A stretch of 64,000 nucleotides of DNA from Craterostigma plantagineum (lineage: Eukaryota; Streptophyta; Magnoliopsida; Lamiales; Linderniaceae): positions 806,001 to 870,000 of the forward strand of contig JAPQWV010000050.1 in the NCBI GenBank assembly GCA_027422505.1, given 5' to 3'. The notes under the pieces are model-generated. The model saw nothing but the letters and a program-made list of their open reading frames with translations, did no database searches and was not told where the DNA came from. Position numbers and translations under genes: made by a program. Below, piece by piece: positions 11,698 to 24,009 of the stretch. The stretch's first letter is position 1; the number at the start of each line of letters is the position of its first letter.

Positions 11698-12003
11698 ATT
11701 GCCCAATTAACTGTACCTATTTTGCACATAACAGTTATCACGTATGCTTTGCTTCGCGTACCTTTTCCATAAACGGAAAAATATTCACAACCAATATCAG
11801 ACGCATTGTTTCCTCACGTCTGAATGCATGTAGGCTGCTATTTTACGGTTTATCGTTACCATACTTTTTTATATTATGATGCTGTATTATATTGCTCAAT
11901 TAACTGTGCCTATTTTGCACATAACAGTTATCACGTATGCTTTGCTTTGCGTACCTTTTTCATAAACGGAATAATATTCACAACCAATATCAGACACATT
12001 GTT
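11698..12003. repeat. 113-bp direct duplication inside MULE-2
   Basis: Bases 11698-11810 (ATTGCCCAATTAACTGTACC...) are repeated at 11891-12003 with few changes. About 80 bp of unrelated sequence separates the copies. Confidence 0.85.
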
Positions 12004-12269
12004 ACCAAAATAATATCCACAGCCCACTTGGGAAAATATCATCCACATCATAACTAAAGGACAAAAGAATATCACCCACATCATACCAACATCAGTTTGT
12101 AACCAATACATCAATAACATACCTACTGGCTACGGTTGGACAAAAGGAATATTGTTGCAATTGCTGCAACCATATGGACAAAAGAATATGACATGGTTAA
12201 GATGGCCAAAAAAGATGCCATAACCATCAAAAAGAGCTACAAAATAGATGCAAAATACCGACGCGTACG

Positions 12270-12779
12270 TTACGTAGTTACGGCTTCATTACACGTACGA
12301 TGATTGTGCCCATATTTTCCACAGTTTTTGCACTTGTTCGACCTTCTATCAATCTGAGAAGGAAACCGTCGCATCTTTCGCCGACCGGGAAGAACACGAA
12401 CATCCGGGTCACGAATAAAATCCCCATTAACTGGTTGAGCATTCATCTCGTGAGTCGGAATAGGATTGATGATGCTCATATATGCATCTCTGTACTTCTC
12501 GCATCTGAAATATGGGTCACAATAATCGTAAAAAGAAAGCCTCATAGCACCAATACACGCCATTGCATGCTTACAAGGGATTCTATAAACTTCCCATTCT
12601 CTGCACGAACATGCCCGCTGTTGTAAGTCCACGGCGAGTGTGCTGTCTTCGTCAACAACCTCAAACGTGACATTGCTGGACTTATTCACTTTTAATGTGC
12701 GACCCTCCGTAGATTCATTGATCAATAGTAGAGATGTATTCTTCTTATACTCACATAATGCAAACAATGTCCCCCCACC
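12270..12779 (-). pseudogene. C-terminal part of the MULE-2 transposase, split by gypsy
   Basis: The frame encodes a SWIM zinc finger (CSCREWEVYRIPCKHAM) and a CCHC knuckle (CKNCGKYGHNHRTC), the C-terminal modules of plant MuDR transposases. Across the gypsy insertion the frame continues: 20523-20545 supplies Met-Ser-Ala-Thr-Val-Phe-Gly, which joins to GGTLFALCEYKKN. The gypsy element therefore landed about seven codons after a usable ATG. The N-terminal DNA-binding and DDE domains are missing, so the gene was already a deletion product before the insertion. Confidence 0.85.
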
Positions 12780-15595
12780 TGTAATACCCGTGAAATTAAT
12801 ACGGGATTAGTGCTTAAATATTTTCGTAAGTGTTCGAAATTAATGAAGTCAATTTTCGGACAAAGTGGATTTTTGGAATTAAGTCGAAGAGATAATTGGG
12901 CCCGAAAGAGTGATAAAATAATATGGGTCAAATTTGTTAAGCTCAAAATGTTATCAAAGCCCAAAGGAATAAAATGGGCCCAATTTAATTACATGGCCGA
13001 TGGCCCAAGTAGGAATTCCCCTCACATGAAGTAAAACACGTTGAAATGATAAACTTGCTTTGGATTGAGAAATACACCACCTTAAACAACCAATCATGAG
13101 TGAGCAAAGGATGAAAATATATAAGGCATTGGGAAAGCCACGCTGACATCCTATCATCCCCTTAGTACTTAAGCTAGAAACAATTATTATGGGTCAAAGG
13201 AGAAACGTGAAAGCCCAGAGAAAATATATAACTTGGCCCAAACATGTTAAGATAAGAATAAGATGATTTCTTAAGCAGAGGGGAAAACACGTTGGAGCTT
13301 ATCATCAACTTGTACTTATAACATAAAACCCTCATTTGAAAGGCAAAACCCAACGTGGAAAGACTAAGAAAGGTAAAGAGGAAGAACTCCAAAAAAAAAC
13401 CAAAGAAAGCCTTGGCAGAAACTAAAAGTTCGAAGTTAGGAGGTGAGAGTTCTATCGAAAGGCTTGTGTAATTAATACTTTATTTGGTTTAGTGGGCTAG
13501 CTGAAGCTTAGAGTATGTTAGGTGACGGAAGAAGTTAAGAACAGTGAAGGACAAACAAGTGATAACTAGCTTTCGGCCAGCCTGATCCGATTCTCTACCT
13601 AGGGAATTTATACAAACGTGACCAGGAGGATAGGTAGGTGGTTTTTAACCCGTACAAACCCTTTTAAAACCGTATTACATTCCCAAAAATGTTTAGAATT
13701 CGGTTGAAAGGTCATCCGAATTCCAATAATTTATTTTGTTATTTTCGGAATTTATGTGATGTTCTTTTTGTGCTATGATGTGAATTTGAGCTCAATATAT
13801 GAGTTCTGTGATTTGCTTACATGATTACGTGAATCTGGAATTTGTGTAAGTGAAGGAGATTTTGGAAAAGTTAGGGTTTTTGATATGAGTGTTTGAAGAA
13901 ATCGGCCGATTTAGGTTTCGGTCGATTTTATGTATCGCGGGTTGACTTAGTTCGCGAAATTAGACAGTTTCTGGCAATTTGTAGAATTGGGCGATTTTAA
14001 ATCGCGGGCCACTTGCATTCGCGAATTGATTATAATAAGCAGGAGAGAATCGGCCGATTGGAGTTTCGGGTCGCGGAACTTTGTCGCAGGCCCAAATGAT
14101 TTTCGCGGCGTGAGTAAAAGGTATTTCGCGGGCCAGGGTTTCGGGTTCTCGCGGGCTGGAATGTTTCGTGGGTCGTGAGACAGAGCGGGCTAATTTTGGG
14201 TTTCGCGGGCCGACTTGATTTTGCGGGGTGATTCCTGTGAGAGAAATCGGGCGATTCGCGAATCTGGAATCAGGCTTCACAAAGCGGGCGATTCGCAGAT
14301 TCGACGAAGCCTTCGCGAATTCGAACATTGACCTGATAGTTCACGGGTTGACCTATTGTAATTGGAATTCGAACATTGACCTGAGTGATTTAGCGAATCG
14401 GGCGTTGACCCGATCATTTCGCGGGTTGACCAACTTTTAAATGTGGGTTTCGGACGATTTCGATTTGGGCTTTGACCGATTTTGGTGTGAGTTGACCAGC
14501 GGACTTATTTTGGGCTTTTGCCCTATTTCAGGCCCAAATATTTTAAATAAAATTACTTTAAGCCCAAATCACTTTTAACATAAAATATTTTCATACTATG
14601 ACTATATTTTTATGTCAACCCATATTTTAAAGTATAAATATTATTTTTGGATTTTAAAACAATCGGCGTAGGTTAATATTTATACAAGTTATGTGATTTT
14701 GGTGTACATGCTACATGTGATTGTTTTATATGTGATTTATGATGTGTGCATTTCACAACATGCACGTGCGAGAGATGTTGTACCGTATTTATACGGTGAC
14801 GCCTTATGGTGTCGGATGAGTGGGGTAGAGTTACCGATTTCGGTAGTCAGGTCTAGACTCGATAGAGCACCTGGTGGGAGAGGGGGTTTGCGACACCCAT
14901 CTACTCGGGATTGAGCCACCCGAGGTGTCTACCACCGGATAGTATTTGGCTCAGGGACGGCAGACAGATGAGAGATTCCTGTCTACCCGGTTAGTGGTAC
15001 ACTACTCGGGGCGTTACACCGAGGTGTAACACCGTCGGGTTGAGATTGTGTGCGGAAGGAGCGACCCGGTACGGCCGGCGTGGGCTACCGCATGATTTAT
15101 GGCGTACTTTGCCATTGCGCGCGTGGGTGCCGAGTCTAGCCTAGGGCCCTATTATGTGGTGATATGTGAGATAGGTTGAGCGTGCATTTTCATGATGTGA
15201 GGACATGGGATTGGGTTGAGTGCACGCACGCATTGCATGTTTTTACTACCACCTACTGGGCAATTTTGCTCAGGGTTTTATTTTTATAGGTACGACCAAG
15301 CCCGACACCGATGAGTGTCAGGGCTGAGCTGTAGGCTGGCTGGCCGCGGTGACTCCACGGGCTTTTGAGGGCGGGGCGGTACATGGGACGCGACCTGTGG
15401 AGAGGCTTAGTGTAGTTTAGTCGTGTTAGATTTTGGGGCTTCGGCCCGTTGTATTATAGTGACGTATTTTGTAAACCCGACTTTTTAAATACATGTATAT
15501 TATTTCTTTAGAAAAGTTTTACTAAATCGGGTCCTCCGCGACTTTCGTTGCGGAAATCCGCCGCTAATCCTAGTTAGAAAATGAGGGTCGCCACA
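12780..15595 (+). repeat. gypsy 5' LTR (2816 bp)
   Basis: It starts TGTAATACCCGTG and ends GGGTCGCCACA. It is near-identical to 17636-20522 apart from scattered substitutions and small indels, implying a recent insertion. The middle is rich in TTCGCG/CGGGC motifs. Confidence 0.93.
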
Positions 15596-15596
15596 G

Positions 15597-15610
15597 GTGG
15601 TATCAGAGCT
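15597..15610 (+). other. gypsy primer binding site
   Basis: TGGTATCAGAGC, complementary to the 3' end of initiator tRNA-Met, follows the LTR after a one- to two-base gap. Confidence 0.9.
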
Positions 15611-15743
15611 TAGGTTTTAGATTCTGAAGACTGTCCATGTACTGCCGCTCAGAAGCCGGGAGAACCAGCCTTGCCTGTAAGTGTTATGTCTTTATGTGAT
15701 TATATGACCTTATGTGCCCATTTATGTGCGTTATGTATAGTAT

Positions 15744-17553
15744 TTGGAAATGTCGAGAGGACGACCGAGACGAGTGCTTTTAGGAGAATCAAGTCGTAGG
15801 GACGAACCTGAGTCCCCGACTCGTGAACGCGATACGATCCATCGTCTGGCTGAACTGATCCAGCGTCAGTCAGACCAAATTAATGATCTGATCAATCACC
15901 GAAGCTCATCTGAGCATCGTTCCTCCCCACAGCCTGATCGAGTGGAAATCATAGGGGAGAGATTCTGCAAACTAAATCCCCCAACCTTCGCCGAGGCCGC
16001 CAACCCTGCGGTGGCCGAGGACTGGATCGGCACCATAGAGGATCTCTTCATCTATAGCCGAGTGCCGAATAATGAGAAGGTTTTGTGTGTCGTTTCCCTG
16101 CTTCGGGGAAGCGCGCGTTTTTGGTGGAACACCGTAAACGTGTTAGAGGATCCTGCTACCATGACATGAGAGCGATTTAGAGAGCTTTTCTACGACAAGT
16201 ATTTCACTGCTCACGACCAAGAGCAGCGAATGTACGAGTTCATGAACTTGATGCAAGGTCGCATGCCAGTTCCGGAATATATCCGCAGATTCGAGGAATT
16301 GTCCCATTTTGCTCCTCATCTCGTAGCAACGAATACGCTAAAAGTGACGAGATTTCTTAGAGGGCTGAAACCCGAATTCTATCGGGACTTGAGCGTAGCG
16401 GGCGTGCGACAGCTGGAATTCCGCCAAGCGACAGAGCGTGCGCTGATAGCCGAGCAGGCGGAAGAAGTGGTGAGGGAAGCTCAGGAAGCGAACCGGAAGA
16501 GAGAGAGCCAACAAGGAGAAAGCGCTCATAAGCGACAGTTTATCGGTAATGGTTCGAAAAATAAGGGTAACCGACCCGATCAGCAAAGTTGGCGCCCGAA
16601 CGTTTATCAGGGACCGACTAACGTCCCCAATAGACCACCAATAACAGCGCCCCGATGCCAGCAGTGTGGGTGTTTGTTACGGACCTCGATCTATGCAGAA
16701 TCTGCAATGCTTCCGGTGTGGGGAGACCGGACATGTTGCACGGAATTGCACGAGAACTCAACCTCTGCTGCAGAATCAGCTGCAGAACTTGATTCGACCT
16801 CCACCTGTACCTACGCGAGTTTTCACGTTGACGAACGAAGAGGCGGAGGCGAACCCAACTGTAGTCACGGGTACGTTGAATATTTTCCACGTACTGTCTT
16901 GAATCCTTATCGATTCTGGAGCCACACATTCGTTTGTGTTGGCCATTTTCGTGACCAGGGCGGGAATATATCCCACCCATTCTTTCTACAACTACGTGGT
17001 TTCTTCACCCCACGGGGATCGCCCGAAGGAGAGTGTAGTTAGGTTCCGATCACCCGAGGGAGAGGAACTTGAATTTTCTATAAAGATAAATAGTAAACCA
17101 ATCCCTCGGATTTCTGCCTTGAAAGCTCATCGACTCGTAAATACGGGTTGCGAAACATTCCTAGAATTTGCGATAAAAGTCGGTGTATCTTCCCAGCCAA
17201 AACTAGAAGAGGTCCCGATAGTAAAAATCCCGATGTATTTCTCGAAGATCTCTCGGAATTACCTCCGAGTCGGGAAACCGAATTCATTATTGATCCTATA
17301 CCTGGAGCTGCTCCGATCTCTAGTCGTAGAACTAGAAACGGACCCAGTTTCTCACCATAGGGAGCCCAAGTGTTATCTGTTAAGAAGAAAGACGGCTCGT
17401 TACAAGACCACGACCGACTACCACCAATTGGAGATCTGTGAGACAGACCCCCTATTGAAGGTCTTGTGGCAAAACCAGACCACGAGAATAAGAGTGCGCA
17501 GTGGAAGCGTAGTGGAAATAGAAATAAGTAAGCCTAGAGAACGTAGAAAATAG
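15744..17553 (+). pseudogene. gypsy gag-protease relic with RT/INT deleted
   Basis: Gag starts MSRGRPRRVLLGE and includes the retrotransposon gag domain (AEDWIGTIEDLF, SARFWWNTV, MPVPEYIRRFEELS, FLRGLKPE). An in-frame TGA at 16167 replaces an expected Trp codon. A frameshift near 16668 precedes the zinc knuckle CFRCGETGHVARNC. A further TGA at 16900 sits just before the protease motif LIDSGATHSF. Another frameshift near 17215 leads to [17 protein letters not shown], the segment between protease and RT. After a scrap of RT (KKDGSL) the frame reaches a C-terminal scrap (KVLWQNQTT) and ends. No functional polyprotein is possible. Confidence 0.9.
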
Positions 17554-17620
17554 ATTGGACGAGTCTAATCGTAGAACTAAACTCGAGTTCCCCACCATTG
17601 AATTTCGGGGACGAAATTTC

Positions 17621-17635
17621 TTTTAAGGGGGAGGA
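17621..17635 (+). other. gypsy polypurine tract
   Basis: AAGGGGGAGGA lies immediately before the 3' LTR start TGTAATACC, the expected plus-strand priming site. Confidence 0.8.
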
Positions 17636-20522
17636 TGTAATACCCGTGAAATTAATACGGGATTAGTGCTTAAATATTTTTGTAAGTGTTCGAAATTAAT
17701 GAAGTCAATTTTCGGACAAAGTGGATTTTTGGAATTAAGTCGAAGAGATAATTGGGCCCGAAAGAGTGATAAAATAATATGGGTCAAATTTGTTAAGCTC
17801 AAAATGTTATCAAAGCCCAAAGGAATAAAATGGGCCCAATTTAATTACATGGCCGATGGCCCAAGTAGGAATTCCCCTAACATGAAGTAAAACACGTTGA
17901 AATGATAAACTTGCTTTGGATTGAGAAATACACCACCTTAAACAACCAATCATGAGTGAGCAAAGGATGAAAATATATAAGGCATTGGGAAAGCCACGCT
18001 GACATCCTATCAACCCCTTAGTACTTAAGCTAGAAACAATTATTATGGGTCAAAGGAGAAACGTGAAAGCCCAGAGAAAATATATAACTTGGCCCAAACA
18101 TGTTAAGATAAGAATTAGATGATTTCTTAAGCAGAGGGGAAAACACGTTGGAGCTTATCATCAACTTGTACTTATAACATAAAACCCTCATTTGAAAGGC
18201 AAAACCCAACGTGGAAAGACTAAGAAAGGTAAAGAGGAAGAACTCAAAAAAAAAAAACCAAAGAAAGCCTTGGCAGAAACTAAAAGTTCGAAGTTAGGAG
18301 GTGACAGTTCTATCTAAAGGCTTGTGTAATTAATACTTTATTTGGTTTAGTGGGCTAGCTGAAGCTTAGAGTATGTTAGGTGACGGAAGAAGTTAAGAAC
18401 AGTGAAGGACAAACAAGTGATAACTAGCTTTCGGCCAGCCTGATCCGATTCTCTACCTAGGGAATTTATCCAAACGTGACCAGGAGGATAGGTAGGTGGT
18501 TTTTAACCCGTACAAACCCTTTTAAAACCGTATTACATTCCCAAAAATGTTTAGAATTCGGTTGAAAGGTCATCCGAATTCCAATAATTTATTTTGTTAT
18601 TTTCGGAATTTATGTGATGTTCTTTTTGTGCTATGATGTGAATTTGAGCTCAATATATGAGTTCTGTGATTTGCTTACATGATTACGTGAATCTGGAATT
18701 TGTGTAAGTGAAGGAGATTTTGGAAAAGTTAGGGTTTTTGATATGAGGGTTTGAAGAAATCGGCCGTAAGTGAAGGAGATTTTGGAAAAGTTAGGGTTTT
18801 TGATATGAGGGTTTGAAGAAATCGGCCGATTTAGGTTTCGGTCGATTTTATGTATCGCGGGTTGACTTAGTTCGCGAAATTAGACAGTTTCTGGCAATTT
18901 GTAGAATTGGGCGATTTTAAATCGCGGGCCACTTGCATTCGCGAATTGATTATAATAAGCAGGAGAGAATCGGCCGATTGGAGTTTCGGGTCGCGGAACT
19001 TTGACACGGGCCCAAATGATTTTCGCGGCGTGAGTAAAAGGTATTTCGCGGGCCTGGTTTCGGGTTCTCGCGGGCTGGAACGTTTCGCGGGTCGTGAGAC
19101 AGAGCGGGCTAATTTTGGGTTTCGCGGGCCGACTTGATTTCGCGGGGTGATTCCTGTGAGAGAAATCGGGCGATTCGCGAATCTGGAATCAGGCTTCGCA
19201 AATCGGGCGATTCGCAGATTCGACGAAGCCTTCGCGAATTCGAACATTGACCTGATAGTTCACTGGTTGACCTATTGTAATTGGAATCGGGCGATTTGCG
19301 AACTCAGCGAGTGATTTCGCGAATCGGGCGTTGACCCGATCATTTCGCGGGTTGACCAACTTTTAAATGTGGGTTTCGGGCGATTTCGATTTGGGCTTTG
19401 ACCGATTTTGGTGTGAGTTGACCAGCGGACTTATTTTGGGCTTTTGCCCTATTTCAGGCCCAAATATTTTAAATAAAATTACTTTAAGCCCAAATCACTT
19501 TTAAAATAAAATATTTTCATACTATGACTATATTTTTATGTCAACCCATATTTTAAAGTATAAATATTATTTTTGGATTTTAAAACAATCGGCGTAGGTT
19601 AATATTTATACAAGTTATGTGATTTTGGTGTACATGCTACATGTGATTGTTTTATATGTGATTTATGATGTGTGCATTTCACGACATGCACGTGTGAGAG
19701 ATGTTGTACCGTATTTATACGGTGACGCCTTATGGTGTCGGATGAGTGGGGTAGAGTTACCGATTTCGGTAGTCAGGTCTAGACTCGGTAGAGCACCTGG
19801 TGGGAGAGGGGGTTTCCGACACCCATCTACTCGGGATTGAGCCACCCGAGGTGTATACCACCGGATAGTATTTGGCTCAGGGACGGCAGACAGATGAGAG
19901 ATTCCTATCTACCCGGGTTAGTGGTACACTACTCGGGGCGTTACACCGAGGTGTAACACCGTCGGGTTGAGATTGTGTGCGGAAGGAGCGACCCGGTACG
20001 GCCGGCGTGGGCTACCGCATGATTTATGGCGTACTTTGCCATTGCGCGCGTGGGTGCCGAGTCTAGCCTAGGGCCCTATTATGTGGTGATATGTGAGATA
20101 GGTTGAGCGTGCATTTTCATGATGTGAGGACATGGGATTGGGTTGAGTGCACGCACGCATTGCATGTTTTTACTACCACCTACTGGGCAATTTTGCTCAG
20201 GGTTTTATTTTTATAGGTACGACCAAGCCCGACACCGATGAGTGTCAGGGCTGAGCTGTAGGCTGGCTGGCCGCGGTGACTCCACGGGCTTTTGAGGGCG
20301 GGACGGTACATGGGACGCGACCTGTGGAGAGGCTTAGTGTAGTTTAGTCGGGTTAGATTTTGGGGCTTCGGCCCGTTGTATTATAGTGACGTATTTTGTA
20401 AACCCAACTTTTTAAATACATGTATATTATTTCTTTAGAAAAGTTTTACTAAATCGGGTCCTCCGCGACTTTCGTTGCGGAAATCCGCCACTAATCCTAG
20501 TTAGAAAATGAGGGTCGCCACA
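17636..20522 (+). repeat. gypsy 3' LTR (2887 bp)
   Basis: It matches the 5' LTR but is about 70 bp longer, mainly because of a 62-bp tandem duplication at 18704-18827. Confidence 0.93.
18704..18827. repeat. 62-bp tandem duplication private to the 3' LTR
   Basis: GTAAGTGAAGGAGATTTTGG...AAATCGGCC occurs twice head to tail here and once in the 5' LTR. The duplication therefore arose after this insertion, or is an assembly effect. Confidence 0.85.
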
Positions 20523-20545
20523 CCACCAAATACAGTTGCAGACAT

Positions 20546-21106
20546 TATAGCCTAGGATTATACCACCTGTTACAAGTAGTACACCACACTGTAGTAAATG
20601 GTATAGTATATAAACGTATAAGAGACGTAATAAAGTTTAAAATGATACTGCAAGACAAATAAAAAAATTAGGGATTTATGACAGAGGACCCTCAGTTACA
20701 TCGAAATATTGAGCTCCCACACCTAGAGTTCAAGCCATAAAGTAGGTTTGACATTTACACTCACCAGCTCGATAGAAAAGGAAGAGAAATTTTTTTTGAG
20801 GAAGATATGAGATCGATTGAAGAACCGTCACGATGGATGTTTAGCTCGCCATGGTTCGCTCCGTTCCGTGTCGTTCATCACCTCCCATTGATTCTGAAAA
20901 GATTGGGCGGGATGCGTGAGATGAAAATGGAAATGGGAATTGAGATGGGAAAGAGATGAAATGAGGGTAAAACTGTAATCTTACTCGATTGGGTACTTAG
21001 GTGTAAAAAAGTTTCATCATTAGGTACTTCCTTATAAAATTACCCTGACAAGGGTCTGGTGTGGTTTTTTTTTTTATAGCGTTGGGGATTTAATAGCAGA
21101 AACCCC
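20546..21106. other. right end of MULE-2, promoter side of its transposase
   Basis: Non-coding DNA between the possible ATG of the split transposase frame and the right TIR. TIR similarity to the left end begins near 20990 (GGTACTTCCTTATAAAATTACCC). Confidence 0.6.
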
Positions 21107-21348
21107 CATTCAATTAACCTAATAGAAATCTAATCTAATAATATAATTCACGTATAACTCGACTAAAATCATAAATATTAAAAAAACATTGACACTTAAC
21201 TATTTCATGAATATTCCCAATACTTAAACGTTCACAGTTGATAATCTCTCGACAAACTTTAATTTATGCCCTACACACACAAATAAGTCACAAAATAATA
21301 GATAGGGGATGGGGTCCACCATCTCTCTCTACGTATATATTCTCATTG

Positions 21349-21573
21349 TTATGCTTCTTTCGCTGGCCCAACGCTCACTATCTCCGCGCACCATTTTTTC
21401 CTCAGCTTTCTAACAACCTTAACAATATCGAAGTTGCCTATCACGGTTAGTTTTTGGTTCTTCAGGTCCATTGTAAGAGACTCTATACCTATTGAAATAA
21501 AAAAAACATACAACAGCAGATAATAACAACAAATAATCCTTACACTGATGTAGAATCAGATTTTATCATACAT

Positions 21574-21607
<34 letters not shown>

Positions 21608-21824
21608 CCATAGAGGCTCGTGACTTCATGCATTGCGTTTCTTCTCTCCTTGTCGCCCTCGATAAGTAGCTTCACCACCATTTTCTGCAATTTCAACAAA
21701 AAAGCTCCTATCAATGCACACTTAATGTAGTGTCACGCTCATATGGAACGTCGTCATCACATTATGCCATTCACACACACATATATTATTTATGTAGGAA
21801 ATTTTAAGGGTTGACCTGGGACAT
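21349..21824 (-). CDS. HIPP-A: short HMA-domain protein without CaaX tail
   Basis: Three exons join cleanly to 74 codons plus stop: 21816-21824 (Met-Ser-Gln), 21609-21684 ([18 protein letters not shown]...) and 21349-21488 ([20 protein letters not shown]...[14 protein letters not shown]). All junctions are GT-AG and in the same places as in HIPP-B and HIPP-D. The fold is the heavy-metal-associated (HMA) domain, but the metal-binding Cys-x-x-Cys loop is replaced by EGDKERR. The frame ends right after the HMA domain because DNA from the middle of exon 3 to the 3' UTR has been lost. The proline-rich region and the isoprenylation signal found in the paralogues are missing. It is either a soluble HMA-only protein or a decaying copy; its promoter has also been split by three transposons. 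Confidence 0.75.
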
Positions 21825-21832
21825 CTTGAACA

Positions 21833-21836
<4 letters not shown>

Positions 21837-21886
<50 letters not shown>
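21837..21886. repeat. (GA)n microsatellite in the HIPP-A 5' leader
   Basis: About 24 GA units (CT in the mRNA sense) lie just upstream of the start codon. HIPP-C and HIPP-D have the same tract in the same place. Confidence 0.9.
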
Positions 21887-21888
<2 letters not shown>

Positions 21889-22965
21889 TCAATGCAATTC
21901 TATGAGAGATGATCAGATGTTTGATCGAGCTTGGTTCGAGAAGTCGGGTCTATAAGTAGCTATTTAAATCCTCATTTTGAAGGGAGTTGCTATATAGTTT
22001 AATCTCGACGAACCAATGCATGCATGCTAAAAGAATACGAAAAGAAAAAGGAACAAAAATATTATAAAGGGCGTAAAATCTGGAAAATAAAGTCAACAGT
22101 CGACGCGGCGTGGACTTGGCCTTGCGTATAAACCATTCAATGAGGAGGTCATTTTTTAAGTGAACATACCATTCTATCGTGGCTTTTTAATTAAAATAGG
22201 GTTATTTTAACCCAAATTCGATAAAATAGGGCTAATTTGATAGAAATTATTAAAATAGGGCAAAACGCGGTTATTATCCGCGACGCCGCATTCATTGCCA
22301 GCGACGATGACGTGGCAAAGACGATGGGCTTCGCCCGGGCCTGATCGGGCCCAATTTTGAAAATCGGGCCAGATCGGGCCCGATATTTGAAAATTGGGCC
22401 TGACTTTTAAATATAAATTGTCTGGGCCGATTGTTGGCCCAGTAACCACTTCGTCGCGGTTATTAGCCGCGACGTCGCGCTTAATGGCCGCGACGACGCG
22501 GTAAATAAAGGCCGCGACCTCTTCTTCTTCATCTCCATTTCTCCTCTTCTCCTCCCCTCCGATTCCGGCGATTTACAGCGGCGAACGACAGCGGCCAACA
22601 CCACGTGATAGATCCATTCTTGCTCGTCATCGTCGATTAAGCTTCTTTTGGGTATGAAACTCCTAATTTGATTAAATCTAGCTTATGATGTTTCGTTAAA
22701 TTTCGTCGAATTCTTGCGTTTAAGTTAGTGTTCGTGGTATAATATGTGCTCTAGATAGTGTGGGTTGCTTAGTAGATTGATATAATACACTAATTTTACA
22801 TAATTGATTTGATTTAGAAATTTCCCCAAATTTCCCCTAATTTCGAAACCTAATTTTGAAATTAGGGTTTCTAGGTTATTTGATTTGTATGTTAGTACAT
22901 GAGTCAATTTATGTGTTTGTTTATTGTTATTTGTTGCGATATTGACTTTGAAACGCTAATTTAGG

Positions 22966-23500
22966 ATGGATACGAACGAATATTACGGTCCGATCGATAG
23001 ATCACTTTTGATTATCCAGGATAGTCATCGTTGTAACGATGTAATCCAATGCTGATGGTGCCCTCGACACGCCTTTGACCGTTAGGGGTTTGGAGAGCGT
23101 CGTCTGGGGTAAGCTTTCACGACCGGTGCGGTTGCACGGTCGTATTCTGGAGAGGTTGGATACTATGTCCTTCTACGACGTGTATAGTTGTGGATCTCAG
23201 AAGTTAGATCCACACTTGATCACGGCCCTCGTAGAGAGGTGGAGGAAGGAGACGCATACGTTCCACTTGCCTGTGGGTGAGGCCACCGTCACTCTTGAGG
23301 ACGTCGGTGTGCTGTGGGGACTCCCCGTTGATGGTCACTCGGTCAGTGGTGTTATCCAGCACAGGACGCAGGATCAGTGGCTTGATTACTTGGAGGAGCT
23401 TACTGGTTACAGACCTGCTGTGGGGGATCATCATCGTCATCTGCGGGATCTGGCAAATCGTTTAGTGGCCCGTCGTCGTCGTCAGCTTCGGAGTCACTGA
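22966..23500 (+). pseudogene. plant mobile domain (PMD, MAIN-like) passenger gene, truncated
   Basis: The start MDTNEYYGPIDRSLLIIQDSH follows an acceptor TTTAG. One extra base near 23050 breaks the frame. The continuation carries PMD hallmarks: FYDVYSCG, LDPHLITALVERWRKETHTFHLPVGEATVTLEDVGVLWGLPVDG, then LEELTGYRP. PMD proteins (MAIN, MAIL1) act in silencing and genome stability, and transposon-borne versions are known from MULEs and retroelements. Only the first ~170 residues remain; the C-terminal half of the domain is gone. Confidence 0.85.
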
Positions 23501-24009
23501 CGTCACTATCTTGGACAGCATCATGAACGGTCTCAGGCTGCGCCACCGTCGAACTAATAGGAACGCAGCGGCTGCTCGAGGTATATCTTCGTGTGGGGCA
23601 AACGAAATATTCGACATTCCTTCAGTAACTGATGTAATGTCAGGAAACGAATCCATCGGCGCGGGATTCGTGTACTGAACGATCTCAGTTGCCTCGACAA
23701 AGACCTCAATGTAATCGAGCTCGTTGTCGGGATCCAAGAAGTACGCGAGTTCGGCATCACTAGACAATAGTAGGAGAGTATGATATAGTCGTGATTGTTG
23801 ATAGTATTCGTTCTTCATACGAACGAGTAAAAAGAAAGCAGTGTTGTCGACGGAAGTAATGTCGTATAGCATACTAAGAAATTGATCGAAATTGGTATCG
23901 CGACGATTCGTCGATAACAGATGGGTTGAAGACTATACTGTATGGTGTTTGATTCGTGTATGATTTCACCGCCATAATAAACAACTACTTGAACTTTTCT
24001 AGACACCAT
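23462..24009 (-). pseudogene. N-terminal fragment of the MULE-3 transposase
   Basis: It starts MVSRKVQVVVYYGGEIIHES at 24009, a typical MULE transposase N-terminus with the VYYGG motif. After a frameshift near 23890 it continues from MLYDITSVDNTAFFLLVRM to an acidic stretch (YFLDPDNELDYIEVFVE). No DNA-binding, DDE or SWIM region remains. The frame runs into the truncated PMD gene. Confidence 0.7.

Larger units (their letters stand above)
12780..20522 (+). mobile_element. Ty3/gypsy LTR retrotransposon, pol-deleted
   Basis: Two long LTRs (TGTAATACCC...GTCGCCACA) enclose 2.04 kb of internal DNA, flanked by the 5-bp target duplication CCACC (12775-12779 and 20523-20527). A primer site TGGTATCAGAGC and a purine tract are both in place. 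The internal region has a damaged gag, zinc knuckle and protease, and jumps from the start of the RT region to a short C-terminal scrap, so RT, RNase H and integrase are gone. The domain order and motifs fit the Tekay/Del group of chromoviruses. Confidence 0.95.
9449..21106. mobile_element. MULE-2: Mutator-like element hosting a gypsy insertion
   Basis: The TIRs share CTGCTATTAAAT and AGACCCTTGTCAGGGTAATTTTAT. They are flanked by the 9-bp duplication CATTCAATT (9440-9448 and 21107-21115). Without the nested gypsy element it is about 3.9 kb. It carries a short passenger frame on the plus strand (10234-10506) and the C-terminal part of a MuDR-type transposase on the minus strand. The transposase catalytic core is absent, so it is non-autonomous. 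Confidence 0.85.

Noticed and set aside
12270..12767. SWIM/CCHC frame as a cellular FAR1/FHY3-like gene
   Set aside because: It lies between MULE-2 termini with a 9-bp duplication, lacks the FAR1 DNA-binding and core regions, and is split by a gypsy element.
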